This document shows, one piece after another, positions 15,909 through 24,236 of a stretch of DNA of 64,000 bases. Source of the stretch: Aerococcus mictus. GTDB lineage: Bacteria; Bacillota; Bacilli; Lactobacillales; Aerococcaceae. How positions within the stretch are numbered: the first letter of the stretch is position 1; each line of letters begins with the position of its first letter. Made by a program: the position numbers and the translations under genes. A model generated the notes under the pieces. It saw only the letters and a program-made list of their open reading frames with translations. It was not told the DNA's origin and did not search any database. Location of the stretch: NCBI RefSeq assembly GCF_003286595.3, contig NZ_CP132985.1, positions 1,488,001 to 1,552,000 on the forward strand, in the 5' to 3' direction.

Positions 15909-18104
15909 TTAATCGTCTTTATGCCGGTTAGTTAAAAAGCGAGTCATCCGCTTGAAAAAATTTGGTGAAGACGGGGTAATGCGCATAACACTCTCATTAC
16001 GGCGACTTTCGGCTTCTTGCATCATTTGTTCTTGGGAATTAATAGCCTTATCGCCGGATTTGACATGACGATAAACGCCATCACTGCCTAATTCTCTGGC
16101 TTTTTGATTATCGGCTAGTTCTACTTCTAAGAAATGGATAATTTGAGCTTCAATATCTTGGTCAATAATTGGAAACTCAATTTCTACCCGGCGAATCATA
16201 TTTCTAGTCATCATATCCGCAGAAGAGAGGAAGACATGTTTTTGACCATTGCGGTAGAAGTAGTAGATCCGACTGTGTTCCAAGAAGCGACCTACGATCG
16301 AACGGACCCGAATATTTTCCGATAGGCCTTCAACTTGGGGACGTAAACAACAAATTCCCCGGATAATCAGATCAATTTGTACCCCGGCCTGACTTGCTTC
16401 ATAGAGTTTTTTGATGAGGGGTTTATCGGTCAAGGAGTTCATCTTAGCAATAATGCGCCCGTTGCCGTATTTTTTCTGATTTTCAATTTCTTCATCAATG
16501 TAATCCGTCAGGGAATCCCGAATAGCAAATGGTGAAACATGGAGGGCCTCATAATCAGGTACTTCACTATAGCCGCTTAGGAAGTTAAAGAACTTGGACC
16601 CATCACTAGTTAGGGCTTCATTAGTCGACAGAATCCCCATATCCGTGTATTGTTTAGCCGTTTTGTCATTGTAGTTCCCGGTTCCTAGGTGGATGTAGCG
16701 TTGGATTTTTCCAGCTTCCCGTCTCACCACCAGGGTAATTTTACTGTGGGTTTTGAGTTCACTTAAGCCATAAAGGACATGACAACCAGCGTCTTCGAGT
16801 TCTCTCGCCCAGTGGACATTATTCTCTTCGTCAAAGCGGGCCTTCAGTTCCACCAAGACTGTAACTTCCTTACCATTTTCCGCGGCCTTTTTCAAGGATT
16901 TGACAATCGGCGAATGCTTGGATACCCGGTAGAGGGTCATCTTGATGGCTACTGTTTTTGGATCTGAAGCAGCATGGTCGACAAAGGACAAGATTGGTTT
17001 GAAAGAGTCGTAAGGATGGTGGAAGAATAGATCGCCCTTTCTGATTAATTGGTAGAGATTTTCGCCATGGTAGTTGGGATATTCTACCGGTTCAAAATCG
17101 GGATACATCCATTCAGGGTGATCTTCACTGATATCATCCACCAGGTCAAATAAGAAGGTCAAATCAAGCGGTCCATTAATGGGATACAGGCCTTCCTCTG
17201 GCACCTTCAAATAAGGTTGGACGGTCTCCAAGAAATCCTCATTATTGTGGTCATTCGAACTCTCCCAGCGGGTATCCCATTCAATCCGGACGGTTTTCCC
17301 GTGTAGGCGGTTTTTGACATGGTCTTCCATCACGTCCAAGAGGTCCATGACATCATCTTCATTTAATTCAAAGTCAGCGTTCCGGGCAATCCGAAATGGA
17401 ATCCGACGTTTAATGGTATAACCCTTGAAGAGTGCATTTAAGCCATGGATGACGACATCTTCTACTAAAACATAGGCCTTTCCCTCACCGTCATCTAAAG
17501 TGAGGTAACGCTTGAGTAGGGTTGGAATAGGAACAACAGCAATATAGGAATTCTGATCCTTCTCTAGTTCCACTAAAATATTCAAGGCATGATTTTTCAA
17601 GTGTGGGAATGGTCGGTAGGCATCAATACCGATAGCCGTTAAGGTGGGCAAAATCAGTTCTTCAAATTGCTCTTTTACTTGTGCTTTTTGTGCTTCATTG
17701 AGATCAGCTACTGATTTAAGGTGGTAACCCTTTTTATCCAACAATTCTACCAAGTCGTGGTAGCGGGCATATTGGGCTTTCACATTTCGCGTATTACGCT
17801 CATGGATACCTTGCATTAACTGCTTAGGTGACATTTGGGTTTTGTTTTCAGCCACTTGAACGCCATCAAGGTATTGATTATAAACCCCTGCAAAGCGAAC
17901 CATAATAAACTCATCTAAGTTAGAGCTGACAATCCCTAAAAAATTTAATTGTTCTAACAAGGGATTGTTGGGATCACTGGCTTCTTCAACGCAACGAAAG
18001 TTAAAATCTAACCAACTCAGCTCCCGATTATAATAATAATGAGCAGCTGAGTTTTCAGCCTGCAAGGATTGGGTATTTTTTTGATTATTGCTAGTGGTTG
18101 ACAT
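15909..18104 (-). CDS. ppk: Polyphosphate kinase 1
   Basis: Reversible transfer of ATP gamma-phosphate to polyphosphate. 731 aa: N-terminal helical domain with YYNRELSWLDFNFRV-like start, then the two phospholipase-D-like catalytic domains. The conserved His are His453 in ELKTHSK (autophosphorylated) and His610 in FLEHSRIYYF; HLGTGNYN and FLSSADMMTRN are also present. The ATG at 18104 has GGAGAG upstream. The ppx gene lies 148 bp upstream on the same strand, so synthesis and breakdown of polyphosphate are encoded side by side. Confidence 0.97.
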   Translation of the reverse strand: MSTTSNNQKNTQSLQAENSAAHYYYNRELSWLDFNFRCVEEASDPNNPLLEQLNFLGIVSSNLDEFIMVRFAGVYNQYLDGVQVAENKTQMSPKQLMQGIHERNTRNVKAQYARYHDLVELLDKKGYHLKSVADLNEAQKAQVKEQFEELILPTLTAIGIDAYRPFPHLKNHALNILVELEKDQNSYIAVVPIPTLLKRYLTLDDGEGKAYVLVEDVVIHGLNALFKGYTIKRRIPFRIARNADFELNEDDVMDLLDVMEDHVKNRLHGKTVRIEWDTRWESSNDHNNEDFLETVQPYLKVPEEGLYPINGPLDLTFLFDLVDDISEDHPEWMYPDFEPVEYPNYHGENLYQLIRKGDLFFHHPYDSFKPILSFVDHAASDPKTVAIKMTLYRVSKHSPIVKSLKKAAENGKEVTVLVELKARFDEENNVHWARELEDAGCHVLYGLSELKTHSKITLVVRREAGKIQRYIHLGTGNYNDKTAKQYTDMGILSTNEALTSDGSKFFNFLSGYSEVPDYEALHVSPFAIRDSLTDYIDEEIENQKKYGNGRIIAKMNSLTDKPLIKKLYEASQAGVQIDLIIRGICCLRPQVEGLSENIRVRSIVGRFLEHSRIYYFYRNGQKHVFLSSADMMTRNMIRRVEIEFPIIDQDIEAQIIHFLEVELADNQKARELGSDGVYRHVKSGDKAINSQEQMMQEAESRRNESVMRITPSSPNFFKRMTRFLTNRHKDD

Positions 18105-18252
18105 ACTGCACTCTCCTCCATTTTAATGCACAAGTAATACGACAATGTCGATAAAAACAGATAGAAATTATGTGTCACATCGATGATTGGACGCCAGTAA
18201 GAAAGTTAACCAGCCAGGATTAAACTATTCAATTAAAATTAACTTTTAACAC

Positions 18253-19815
18253 TTACTCATCAAGACTATCCAGAGGGATAAACTCTAAACTTAAGCTCCC
18301 ATCCAAGGCCCGGCTGAGATGTTTCTTATGGCGGTTGGCCCGGTATTTTTCGGTAATTATAGGCTCTGTGTGGTAGATTTTCAACAAGTAATTGTCATCT
18401 TCATCACGTTCTAAGCGTAATTTTTTGACTGGATCAGTTTTGGAGTAATTTAAGGCTTGGGCAAAGCGAATCATTCCGCCCACTTTCATTAAGTGGTCTT
18501 CTTCTTCCTCACTAAACCAATCCTTGAAATTAGTCATATAAAGTTGGAAGAGCGACCGGTTCTTATAGGAACTCAAGAGCGCTAAACGCACCCGGTCCAA
18601 ATGAGAAAAGCCTAGGAGATTGGTGTTAGAGAGCAGGTAGAAGGTGTGTTGGGAATCGGCCTCCCGACTGACAAAACTAGCAAAGCGATAGAGGTAGGCC
18701 GCAAATTCGATCATTTCTCTTTCTTCATCGTCAAAAGTAAATTGATCCAAATCACACATTTGTTGGTAGAGACTCAAACAAAGATCAACGTGTTGCTGGG
18801 TTCCTGCTGCGTTAAAGGGCAGGTCATGAGCAATTTTTCTGGTGGAACGCAGGCGGATGAGCTGGGTATCAATCGGGGTATTATAATTCTTATTAATATC
18901 CTCTAAGATAATCCCTTCCCGCAAACCTTGGGTAGAAACTGTGAAATTTTTTGCCTTCGACAATTTGAAGAGTTCAATAAAGGCAATCAAAGCTGGTACG
19001 ATCAAATCCGTCCGTTCAGTACTCAAGCCTTCAATATCATCCAAATCCTTAGGCTTGGTATCTAAAACCATATCCAAGGTTTCTTCTAAATCATCTAAAG
19101 TCATCTGATAACCGTGAAGCCCCGCAATCGGGTAATTATGCATGCGCTGATGCATTTCGGCCACATTACGGACTGAGCCCCCAATCCCAATTAAAGGCAA
19201 CTTAGCCTTCTTGAGCCAGGATTCTTGCTTAAATTGACTGCGGATATAATCCCTAGCCGCTTCAATGGCGTCTTCATCATTATGGTCCTTATTCTTAAAA
19301 AAGCGTTCACGAATGTAGACCACACCAAATGGAAAACTATGGAAGGTATCCATGGCCTTGTCTTGATACTTGGTGACCTCACAAGATCCTCCACCGATAT
19401 CAATGGTGAGCGCATTGGGAATAGTAATAGCATGCATGACGGCATACTGGCCAAAGCGAGCTTCTTCTTCCTCAGAAATAACCCCAATAGTGATGCCGGT
19501 TTTTTCTTTGACACGGTTGATAATTTCTTCTTGGTTAGCCGATTGCCGGACGGCTGCCGTAGCCAGGGCTTTAATTTCATTCACTTTAAAGTTTTTGATA
19601 ATGGTTGCAAAGTCATCTAAGGCAGTGATTAAGCGCTGGATACCCGTATCGCTCATGTATTTTTTATCATCTTTTTCAATGAGGTATTGGCTCAATTGTG
19701 ACGGCACTTTGACGTTTTGAAGTTCTTCAAAATTATACCAGTCATCAATCCCGTAGATAACCAGACGGATGGTGTTTGACCCAATATCAATAATCGCTTT
19801 TCGCTCTTGAAACAT
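18253..19815 (-). CDS. ppx: Exopolyphosphatase (Ppx/GppA family)
   Basis: Processively removes phosphate from polyphosphate ends; related enzymes hydrolyse pppGpp. The 520 aa begin MFQERKAIIDIGSNTIRLVIYG, the first phosphate-binding loop of the ASKHA fold; the second is ALTIDIGGGSCEVT. A C-terminal HD-like helical region follows. The ATG at 19815 was chosen because AGGAAGGAC precedes it; the frame stays open upstream, but with no ribosome site. Transcribed toward ppk, probably as one unit or two coordinated units. Confidence 0.93.
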   Translation of the reverse strand: MFQERKAIIDIGSNTIRLVIYGIDDWYNFEELQNVKVPSQLSQYLIEKDDKKYMSDTGIQRLITALDDFATIIKNFKVNEIKALATAAVRQSANQEEIINRVKEKTGITIGVISEEEEARFGQYAVMHAITIPNALTIDIGGGSCEVTKYQDKAMDTFHSFPFGVVYIRERFFKNKDHNDEDAIEAARDYIRSQFKQESWLKKAKLPLIGIGGSVRNVAEMHQRMHNYPIAGLHGYQMTLDDLEETLDMVLDTKPKDLDDIEGLSTERTDLIVPALIAFIELFKLSKAKNFTVSTQGLREGIILEDINKNYNTPIDTQLIRLRSTRKIAHDLPFNAAGTQQHVDLCLSLYQQMCDLDQFTFDDEEREMIEFAAYLYRFASFVSREADSQHTFYLLSNTNLLGFSHLDRVRLALLSSYKNRSLFQLYMTNFKDWFSEEEEDHLMKVGGMIRFAQALNYSKTDPVKKLRLERDEDDNYLLKIYHTEPIITEKYRANRHKKHLSRALDGSLSLEFIPLDSLDE

Positions 19816-19941
19816 GACATAGTCCTTCCTATTATAAAAATGCCAAGGACTCTCCTTGAAATTCAATTTTATTATAACGAATGTCAGCCCCCGGCTCAAT
19901 TATTTACCTTCTTAAAGTACAATTTGAGCTACTTAGAAAAC

Positions 19942-20514
19942 TTAAATGGCCTTAATCATATGATAATGCGGATGTCCCCCAATAATCAATTCCGAAATGG
20001 TTTCAAAGCCTAAGCGTTGGTAAAGCGTCAGGGCGCGTCGGTTATGGAAGTCCACATTTAAGGAAAGCTTGTGATAATTTTTTTCACGGCCGACTTGGCT
20101 GAGATGGGCGATCAGTTGACGGGCATAGCCCTTGCCTTCCTCTCCCTGCTTGGTTGCTAAGGAATCCAGGTAGAATTCATCCACTAAGGCTTCTGTCTCT
20201 GCAAAGCTTCTCGGGATTTGGTCAAGGGAATAGCCCATTTCCAGCATGGTAGTCTCCAGAGGGCTCTCAATAATAGGATCCAAGACGCCTGGATAAGCAT
20301 AGGCCACAGCGACTAATTGGTCGGCTTCAAAGACCCCATAGCCGTGAGCGTATCCGTAACGGTAATAGGGTTTCTTCATAGCTTGAGCGATAATTTTGCC
20401 ACTAGTCTCCCACCCATATTCATTAATTAAAGGCTCATCTAAGTGTTCTAAGATGACCTTAATCACCTGATAACTCGCCTGGGTATCCGATATTTTTAAC
20501 TGTCTAATTTCCAT
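19942..20514 (-). CDS. GNAT family N-acetyltransferase
   Basis: 190 aa. It carries the GNAT fold with LDSLATKQGEEGKGYARQLIAHL, whose Q/G-E-G-K-G-Y matches the acetyl-CoA pyrophosphate loop, and NVDFHNRRALTLYQRLGF (motif B). A central insertion of about 40 residues (VLDPIIESPLETTMLEMGYS) contains a methionine- and acid-rich segment seen in some small-molecule acetyltransferases. Upstream of ppx on the same strand, separated by 126 bp. Substrate unknown. Confidence 0.8.
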   Translation of the reverse strand: MEIRQLKISDTQASYQVIKVILEHLDEPLINEYGWETSGKIIAQAMKKPYYRYGYAHGYGVFEADQLVAVAYAYPGVLDPIIESPLETTMLEMGYSLDQIPRSFAETEALVDEFYLDSLATKQGEEGKGYARQLIAHLSQVGREKNYHKLSLNVDFHNRRALTLYQRLGFETISELIIGGHPHYHMIKAI

Positions 20515-20633
20515 AAATTATTTTTCCCCTTTTCTAAATTTGTGTCCTCTTGCTTTAGTATAGACAAGCCTGACCGAGTCTGCAAATCTCCTTATCTGAA
20601 TTGAATAATCTAAACAAAAGGCCCCTATAAAGT

Positions 20634-20672
20634 AAAAAATCCAAGCCTGGTAAAAACAGCGCTTGGATTTTT
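20634..20672 (-). terminator. Terminator of the DUF4230 gene
   Basis: AAAAATCCAAGC/GCTTGGATTTTT stem with T-run on the - strand. Confidence 0.8.
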
Positions 20673-20681
20673 CATCAGTCT

Positions 20682-21275
20682 TTAGTGGACATTGATCGTA
20701 TAGTTTTTCTGAATGGTGGGGTCCATATTTAATATTTCTTTGATAGTCCTTTCAGTATTTTGCTTGGCAGCTTCCAATAAGCCCTTATCTTTGGCTTCTT
20801 CTTCTGAAGCTTTCTTTTGTTCATTGGTGAAGTTAGCATAGTCATCCACCGTCATCTTATTGAAAATCGATGCCTCTTCATCAAAGACCTTGACCGAATC
20901 GCTATCGATATCATGGGAGAGAATCTTCACCTCAGGCAATGTGACATCAATAGTTTGGTCTTGAACCTTAACATCAATAGCGCTGAGATCGATTCCGACA
21001 TGGATCACCCCGTCATAGGAAACAATAAATTTCTTTGTGGTGAAGGGCAAATTCCAGTTATAGAATTTTCTTTGGTTTTCAAAGGAAGCCGTATTGGTAT
21101 AGAAGTATTTGGTCGTGGTTAACTCCTTGGCTTGTTCTAGGCGGTTACCCACTAATTCCGAAGTAATTTCGGTTTGGCTATCCTGCTTACCGAGATAATG
21201 ACCGCCAATAAAGGCAACCGCTAGTAATCCTAAGATGGTCACTAGGACCCCTAAAAATTTCTTAAATCGTCGCAT
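20682..21275 (-). CDS. DUF4230 domain protein, membrane anchored
   Basis: 197 aa: a short basic N-terminus, one TM segment (about 8-27, FLGVLVTILGLLAVAFIGGHYLG), then an extracytoplasmic domain with LTTTKYFYTNTASFENQRKF and IVSYDGVIHVGIDLSAIDVKV. These are hallmarks of DUF4230, a widespread family of unknown function whose members sit outside the membrane. The acidic, charged segment near 150-165 is probably helical. ATG 21275 with AAGAGGG upstream. Monocistronic between two terminators. Confidence 0.82.
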   Translation of the reverse strand: MRRFKKFLGVLVTILGLLAVAFIGGHYLGKQDSQTEITSELVGNRLEQAKELTTTKYFYTNTASFENQRKFYNWNLPFTTKKFIVSYDGVIHVGIDLSAIDVKVQDQTIDVTLPEVKILSHDIDSDSVKVFDEEASIFNKMTVDDYANFTNEQKKASEEEAKDKGLLEAAKQNTERTIKEILNMDPTIQKNYTINVH

Positions 21276-21355
21276 ATATTCCCTCTTTTCTGATAATCAT
21301 TATAGCAAAAAGTCAGCCAATCGCACTTTTTAAAGCTTGCTTACACTTATAGCGA

Positions 21356-21384
21356 TAAAAAGCCCTTACCTTGGGGCAAGGGCT
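21356..21384 (-). terminator. Terminator of pta
   Basis: AGCCCTTGCC/GGTAAGGGCT stem followed by TTTTT on the - strand. Confidence 0.78.
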
Positions 21385-21411
21385 CATATTTATCGTAGTC
21401 TCTTCTCAGTC

Positions 21412-22410
21412 TTAATTTTCGTTTAAGCCTGCTTGTAGGGCAGTAACGATAGCTAACTTGTAGGCATCTTCTTCGTTACAGCCACGTGATAGGTCATTTA
21501 CGGGCTTAGCCATTCCTTGTAAGATAGGCCCAATAGCTTCAAAGCCACCGAGGCGTTGAGCAATCTTGTAACCAATATTCCCTGATTGAATTTCTGGGAA
21601 AATAAGCACTTTGGCATGGCCAGCTACTTTTGAACCAGGGGCTTTCTTTTCACCAACAGCTGGTACCAGAGCCGCGTCAAATTGTAATTCGCCATCAACG
21701 TTGAAGTCTTCAGGCGCATTTTCTTGAGCGATCTTAGTTGCTTGAGCAGCTTTTTCTTGTTCTGGAGATGAAGCTGAGCCCTTGGTTGAGAATGACAAGA
21801 AGGCAATATCCGGTTCCACGTCAAATAATTTAGCGGTTTCCCCTGTCACTAAACCAATTTCCGCTAAGGTTTCAGCGTCTGGACTAATGGTGATCGCACA
21901 GTCACCCATCATGTATTTTTCTTCACTGCCGTCTTCTTTAGGACGGGTCAATAAGAAAGCGCCAGAAACGTTTTTTACCCCGGCCTTAGTCTTGATGATT
22001 TGTAAAGCAGGACGTACGGTATCACCAGTCGCATGGGCAGCTCCTGAAACTAAACCGTCACTTTTACCCATGTAAACGAGCATGGTACCAAAGTAGTTGA
22101 CGTCTTTAAGCATTTCACGTGCTTGTTCTTCAGTAGCCTTGCCTTTACGGCGTTCAACAAAGGCTTGGACCATTTCTTCATAAGCATCATAGTTATCAGG
22201 GTCTACGATTTCAATCCCAGATAGGTCAATGCCGCGGTCTTTAGCTTGAGAATGAATTTCATCAGGGTTACCCACTAAAATAGGAACTAATAGGTCGTCA
22301 GCTTTTAAGCGAGCTGCAGCCCCTTGAATCCGTTCATCAGTAGCTTCTGGAAAAACGATACGCGTTTGCTTTCCTTTAATTTTTGCTTTTAATTCATCAA
22401 ATAAAGCCAT
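21412..22410 (-). CDS. pta: Phosphate acetyltransferase
   Basis: Converts acetyl-CoA and phosphate to acetyl phosphate, the step before acetate kinase in ATP-yielding acetate formation. 332 aa, the short single-domain form usual in Gram-positives. Motifs seen are RIVFPEATDERIQGAA near the start, GTMLVYMGKSDGLVSGAAHATGDTVRPALQII and FLSFSTKGSA. ATG 22410 with GGAGGTAGAG directly upstream. Monocistronic. The 180-bp upstream gap may contain TTGCAT-17-TAATTT as promoter (22458-22486). No ackA in the window. Confidence 0.96.
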   Translation of the reverse strand: MALFDELKAKIKGKQTRIVFPEATDERIQGAAARLKADDLLVPILVGNPDEIHSQAKDRGIDLSGIEIVDPDNYDAYEEMVQAFVERRKGKATEEQAREMLKDVNYFGTMLVYMGKSDGLVSGAAHATGDTVRPALQIIKTKAGVKNVSGAFLLTRPKEDGSEEKYMMGDCAITISPDAETLAEIGLVTGETAKLFDVEPDIAFLSFSTKGSASSPEQEKAAQATKIAQENAPEDFNVDGELQFDAALVPAVGEKKAPGSKVAGHAKVLIFPEIQSGNIGYKIAQRLGGFEAIGPILQGMAKPVNDLSRGCNEEDAYKLAIVTALQAGLNEN

Positions 22411-22495
22411 TTCTCTACCTCCATAAATTATTTAGATTCTAATTTTAGTTTACCATAAAATTAGCGCTTCTAATAATCATATGCAAAAAGTACAA

Positions 22496-22558
22496 AGAAA
22501 AAGAGCGCCCCTCCAACTTGCCTATTACGAATAGAATCGGCATATGGAGGAGCGCTCA
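22496..22558 (-). terminator. Terminator of the AGCS symporter gene
   Basis: Long stem GAGCGCTCCTCCA/TGGAGGGGCGCTC followed by TTTTTC on the - strand. Confidence 0.82.
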
Positions 22559-22589
22559 CAATTTCATCAATGTAATGATTTATCCTAGA

Positions 22590-24005
22590 TTATTGCCAGA
22601 AATCCAATTTTTGTGGATCTAGGCCAATATCCTTGGCTCTAAAGACAGGATTTTTACCAGCTTTTCTTTGCTTATGGTAATCATTTAAAGCGGCAATGGC
22701 CTGCTTACTTAACAGTAAAATGGCCGGTAAGTTAATTAAAGCCATCAAGGCCATTAGAATATCTGCAGTCATCCATGCCAAGGTCGATTCTTGTAAGGCC
22801 CCTAAGAAGACCACCAAGATGAAAAAGATTCTAAAGAGACGCATAATTCCTGGTCTTGGCGTACCTTTAAAGATATAGGCAATATTATTATCCACATAAT
22901 ATAAGTTCCCAATTAAAGTGGTAAAACCGAAGAGCATGAGTGATACCGTAATAAAGATATTCCCAAAGTTTCCAAAGACGGTTGCCAGGGAAGCTTGGAC
23001 GTAGGCCGCTCCAGATAATTCTTCTGCAGGGGTTATTCCTGAACTTAAACACATGAAGGCGGTTGCTGAACAAATTAACAAAGTATCGATAAAGACCGAA
23101 ATCATTTGTACCAGCCCTTGCTTAACCGGATGGGACACATGGGCTGATGCTGCTGCATTAGGAGCTGAACCGATCCCTGCCTCATTAGAAAAGAGACCGC
23201 GCTTGATTCCATACATCATACTAGATCCAGCAATTCCTGAAAAGATGGCCTTGAAGTTAAAGGCATCCTTAAAAATTAAAGTAAAGATGGTGGGCAGGTA
23301 ATTCAAGTTAAAGAGGATCATAATCAAAGCGACCCCAACATAAATGGTCCCCATAAAAGGAACTAAAAAGCTAGTGAAGGAAATAATCCGTTTGCCTCCA
23401 CCCAGGATACAATAGCCGGTCACCAAAGCCAAGACCCCGCCAACAATTAAAGGCGTCCATTGAGCATGATAGAAGTCATAGACTTGAAAGGAGTCTTGTA
23501 AATTATAGGCAGCCAGCATATTGAAGCCAACTGCATAAGTCAAAATTAAAAACACGGAAAAGATAATGCCTAATCCCCGGTTATGGAGGGCCGTTTCAAT
23601 GTAATGGGAGGGGCCCCCATAAGAATCCCCAGTTGGCGTTTTCTTCTTGTAAATTTGAGCTAGGGTAGATTCAATAAAGGCCGAAGAACCGCCAATAATA
23701 GCCACTAGCCACATCCAAAAGACCGCCCCATAGCCACCTAAACAAATGGCTGTTGAGACACCGACAATATTCCCGGTTCCTACCCGTGAAGCCGTTGAAA
23801 CCATTAAAGCCTGGAATGAAGATACCGAATCTTCTTTTTCGGGTTTTTCCATAATTACCCCAATTGCTTCCTTAAAATCTCTAATTTGGACCCCCTTAGT
23901 TCGGAAGGTAAAATAAAGACCAATTCCCAAAAGCAAGACAATTAAAATCGGGTAATAAAGGACATTGCTGATTGGTGTCAGAAAATTAATCAGTCGTTCA
24001 GTCAC
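22590..24005 (-). CDS. Alanine/glycine:cation symporter (AGCS family)
   Basis: Sodium- or proton-coupled amino-acid importer in the cytoplasmic membrane. 471 aa with about eleven TM segments. Family signatures are STASRVGTGNIVGVSTAICLGG near residue 70-90, GGSSAFIESTLAQIYKKK and GLFSNEAGIGSAPNAAASA. The start is GTG 24005 with AAAGGAG about 9 nt upstream. Single gene between two terminators. Alanine or glycine is the likely substrate by family; it could also take D-alanine or serine. Confidence 0.92.
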   Translation of the reverse strand: MTERLINFLTPISNVLYYPILIVLLLGIGLYFTFRTKGVQIRDFKEAIGVIMEKPEKEDSVSSFQALMVSTASRVGTGNIVGVSTAICLGGYGAVFWMWLVAIIGGSSAFIESTLAQIYKKKTPTGDSYGGPSHYIETALHNRGLGIIFSVFLILTYAVGFNMLAAYNLQDSFQVYDFYHAQWTPLIVGGVLALVTGYCILGGGKRIISFTSFLVPFMGTIYVGVALIMILFNLNYLPTIFTLIFKDAFNFKAIFSGIAGSSMMYGIKRGLFSNEAGIGSAPNAAASAHVSHPVKQGLVQMISVFIDTLLICSATAFMCLSSGITPAEELSGAAYVQASLATVFGNFGNIFITVSLMLFGFTTLIGNLYYVDNNIAYIFKGTPRPGIMRLFRIFFILVVFLGALQESTLAWMTADILMALMALINLPAILLLSKQAIAALNDYHKQRKAGKNPVFRAKDIGLDPQKLDFWQ

Positions 24006-24128
24006 TGAAGTCAGCTCCTTTTTATCAATTAAAAGTTTTTTACCTTACTAGATTAGCGAAAAGGCCGATAAATAGCAATGGTTTTTTGTAATGAATTTTG
24101 ACATCGTTTTAAATTTAAATCTCCCGCT

Positions 24129-24160
24129 AAAAAAAGAACCTTGACTTATCAAGGTTCTTT
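24129..24160 (-). terminator. Terminator of pheST
   Basis: Perfect AAAGAACCTTGA/TCAAGGTTCTTT stem with seven T on the - strand. Confidence 0.87.
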
Positions 24161-24236
24161 AAAGATAGCTTTTATTATCAATGTCAGCTTTACTGCCACA
24201 CCCTTGGCACTTGCTTAGCAGCTAGCTGATTGAATA